Part shown: in pieces, positions 6,477-7,115 of the stretch
Layout: each line of letters begins with the position of its first letter
Position numbering within the stretch: the first letter of the stretch is position 1
NCBI GenBank assembly: GCA_937888935.1
Contig: CALARO010000066.1
Span: 1-7,115, forward strand
DNA: 7,115 bases
Reading direction: 5' to 3'
DNA from: an uncultured Clostridia bacterium
Lineage (GTDB): Bacteria; Bacillota; Clostridia; Christensenellales; Borkfalkiaceae
Notes under the pieces: model-generated
The model's database searches: none
Told to the model about the DNA's origin: nothing
Seen by the model: only the letters and a program-made list of their open reading frames with translations
Made by a program: the position numbers and the translations under genes

Positions 6477-6902
6477 TTACGGCTTGAACTCCTTGATTTT
6501 CTGCATTTCTTCGCGCGTTTTTTCCGTAGATATTTCGGCAAGCGACAAAATTTCTTCGAGCCGCGCGTAGTTTTTTGAAAGATACAAATACCCGATCACC
6601 GCTTCTAAGCCCGTAGAACGATTGTATTCCGCCGCCGTGGCGTTTTTCGCCTTGCTGTTTTTCTTCGAATTTCGCGCGCGGCGGAAGATTTCCGCTTCTT
6701 CTTCGGTGAAAATCGGCTCGATTTTTTGCAAAAGCTCGTTCTGCCCGCGCGCGGAAACCGCCGCCGAAGCGGCTTTCTGATACACGATCGGCTTATCTTC
6801 GCCCGCTCGGATCAGCTTTTCGCGCACGTACAAAGAATACGCCGCGTCGCCCACGAACGCCAACGCCACGGGATGAATTTTTAAAACTTCCTGTTTTTGC
6901 AT
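6477..6902 (-). CDS. mrnC: Mini-ribonuclease III
   Basis: Mini-III is a dimeric RNase III-type catalytic domain lacking the double-stranded RNA-binding domain; in Bacillus it matures the ends of 23S rRNA. The 141-residue length is normal for the family. The first catalytic region is ALAFVGDAAYSLYVRE (residues 13-28, with Asp19). A YQKAASAAVSARGQ segment follows (41-54), then RRARNSK (74-80), and finally STGLEAVIGYLYL (96-108), with Glu100 as the second expected metal ligand. The start ATG has AGGTG about 10 bases upstream and is the first gene after the extended -10 promoter. Its place just ahead of rlmB and sigH matches the conserved Firmicutes order, although the cysS gene that often precedes it is not in the window. 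Confidence 0.95.
   Translation of the reverse strand: MQKQEVLKIHPVALAFVGDAAYSLYVREKLIRAGEDKPIVYQKAASAAVSARGQNELLQKIEPIFTEEEAEIFRRARNSKKNSKAKNATAAEYNRSTGLEAVIGYLYLSKNYARLEEILSLAEISTEKTREEMQKIKEFKP
6489..6494 (-). promoter_or_regulatory. Distant Shine-Dalgarno-like AAGGAG before rlmB
   Basis: The only strong Shine-Dalgarno match near the rlmB start is AAGGAG inside the 3' end of mrnC, 17 bases from the ATG. This is too far for ordinary initiation. No in-frame alternative start lies in between, so rlmB probably depends on ribosomes finishing mrnC 5 bases upstream (termination-reinitiation). Confidence 0.35.
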
Positions 6903-6941
6903 TTCGCGATTTCACCTGTATTTTTCGTTTATACAGAAATT

Positions 6942-6970
6942 ATTATAGCATATTCCGCCGCGAAAAACAA
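6942..6970 (-). promoter_or_regulatory. Promoter of the mrnC-rlmB-sigH-dnaX-ybaB-recR-gpsA operon
   Basis: The minus strand has an extended -10 element TGCTATAAT (6950-6942) and a partial -35 match TTGTTT (6970-6965) at a 17-base spacing. The predicted start is near 6935, giving a leader of about 33 bases before the mrnC ATG. A 5-base inverted repeat (GCCGC at 6957-6961, GCGGC at 6977-6981) flanks the -35 hexamer, but it is too short to call an operator. This is a housekeeping-type promoter by sequence. Confidence 0.75.
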
Positions 6971-7011
6971 GCGTTTGCGGCTCGTCTGAAAAAATCGGCA
7001 GAAATTTTTAT

Positions 7012-7048
7012 AAAAAACAACTTCCCGGCGCGTTTTTCCGGGAAGCCG
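7012..7048 (-). terminator. Intrinsic terminator of the gene upstream of mrnC
   Basis: On the minus strand, CTTCCCGG (7045-7038) pairs perfectly with CCGGGAAG (7028-7021) around a 9-base loop. The stem extends to 11 pairs with two G-U pairs and one C-G pair (out to 7048 and 7018). A run of six T follows (7017-7012). This is a classical intrinsic terminator reading leftwards, so it ends a transcript coming from beyond the right edge and separates it from the mrnC operon. The plus strand lacks a T run after the stem, so it is probably not bidirectional. Confidence 0.85.
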
Positions 7049-7115
7049 TTTGTATGTTTGTAGGCTCAAAGTCAAATGTTGGGGTATGAAAAAAGGAAAA
7101 AAGTTAAAATAAATT
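7049..7115. other. AT-rich non-coding right edge, unassigned
   Basis: This 67-base stretch lies beyond the terminator. It is A-rich on the plus strand and I cannot assign a gene to it. It contains a short tandem repeat, GTTTGTAT then GTTTGTAG (from 7048 to 7063), followed by a doubled TCAAA (TCAAAG at 7066-7071, TCAAAT at 7072-7077). A plus-strand ATG at 7077 is open to the edge for only 12-13 codons and has no ribosome binding site. The stretch is most likely the 3' untranslated end of a minus-strand gene outside the window. Confidence 0.4.

Noticed and set aside
7077..7115. A plus-strand start (ATG at 7077 or 7086) running toward the right edge.
   Set aside because: The first is open for only 12-13 codons before the edge and has no Shine-Dalgarno; the second stops after eight codons. 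The A-rich composition alone gives Lys-rich codons.

Overview
All eight protein-coding genes that I can support lie on the minus strand, so the window reads from right to left. The layout and protein families point to a Bacillota (Firmicutes) bacterium, most likely an uncultured Clostridia member. The evidence is the SigH-type sigma factor, the Mini-RNase III, the mrnC-rlmB-sigH order, strong AAGGAG-type ribosome binding sites and moderately GC-rich third positions (many GCG, CGC and GAA codons). A finer placement is not possible from this sequence alone.

From right to left: 7049-7115 is AT-rich and apparently non-coding. An intrinsic terminator at 7012-7048 closes an upstream transcription unit that lies mostly or wholly outside the window. 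A promoter with an extended -10 element (6942-6970) then starts a probable seven-gene operon: mrnC (23S rRNA maturation), rlmB (23S rRNA 2'-O-methylation), a sigH-like sigma factor, dnaX (clamp-loader tau subunit), a ybaB/ebfC nucleoid-associated protein, recR (recombinational repair) and a divergent gpsA-like dehydrogenase. Gaps between these genes run from a 1-base overlap (ybaB-recR) to about 64 bases (recR-gpsA), and I see no convincing internal terminator.

A hairpin at 1209-1239 sits just after the gpsA stop. A second extended -10 promoter (1138-1146) then drives an MFS transporter gene that runs off the left edge. This gene has no stop codon in the window, but its reading frame is uninterrupted for 369 codons.

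Functionally the operon joins ribosome maturation, a specialised sigma factor and the replication/repair set dnaX-ybaB-recR. Each half is a well-known conserved neighbourhood in Firmicutes; here they are directly fused, with the gpsA-like gene at the 3' end. I found no CRISPR array, insertion sequence, tRNA, rRNA, phage gene or convincing novel system. This is mainly a housekeeping region, and the points worth a second look are modest: the operon fusion, the variant GpsA active-site motif, the hairpin without a U-tract and the unexplained right edge.
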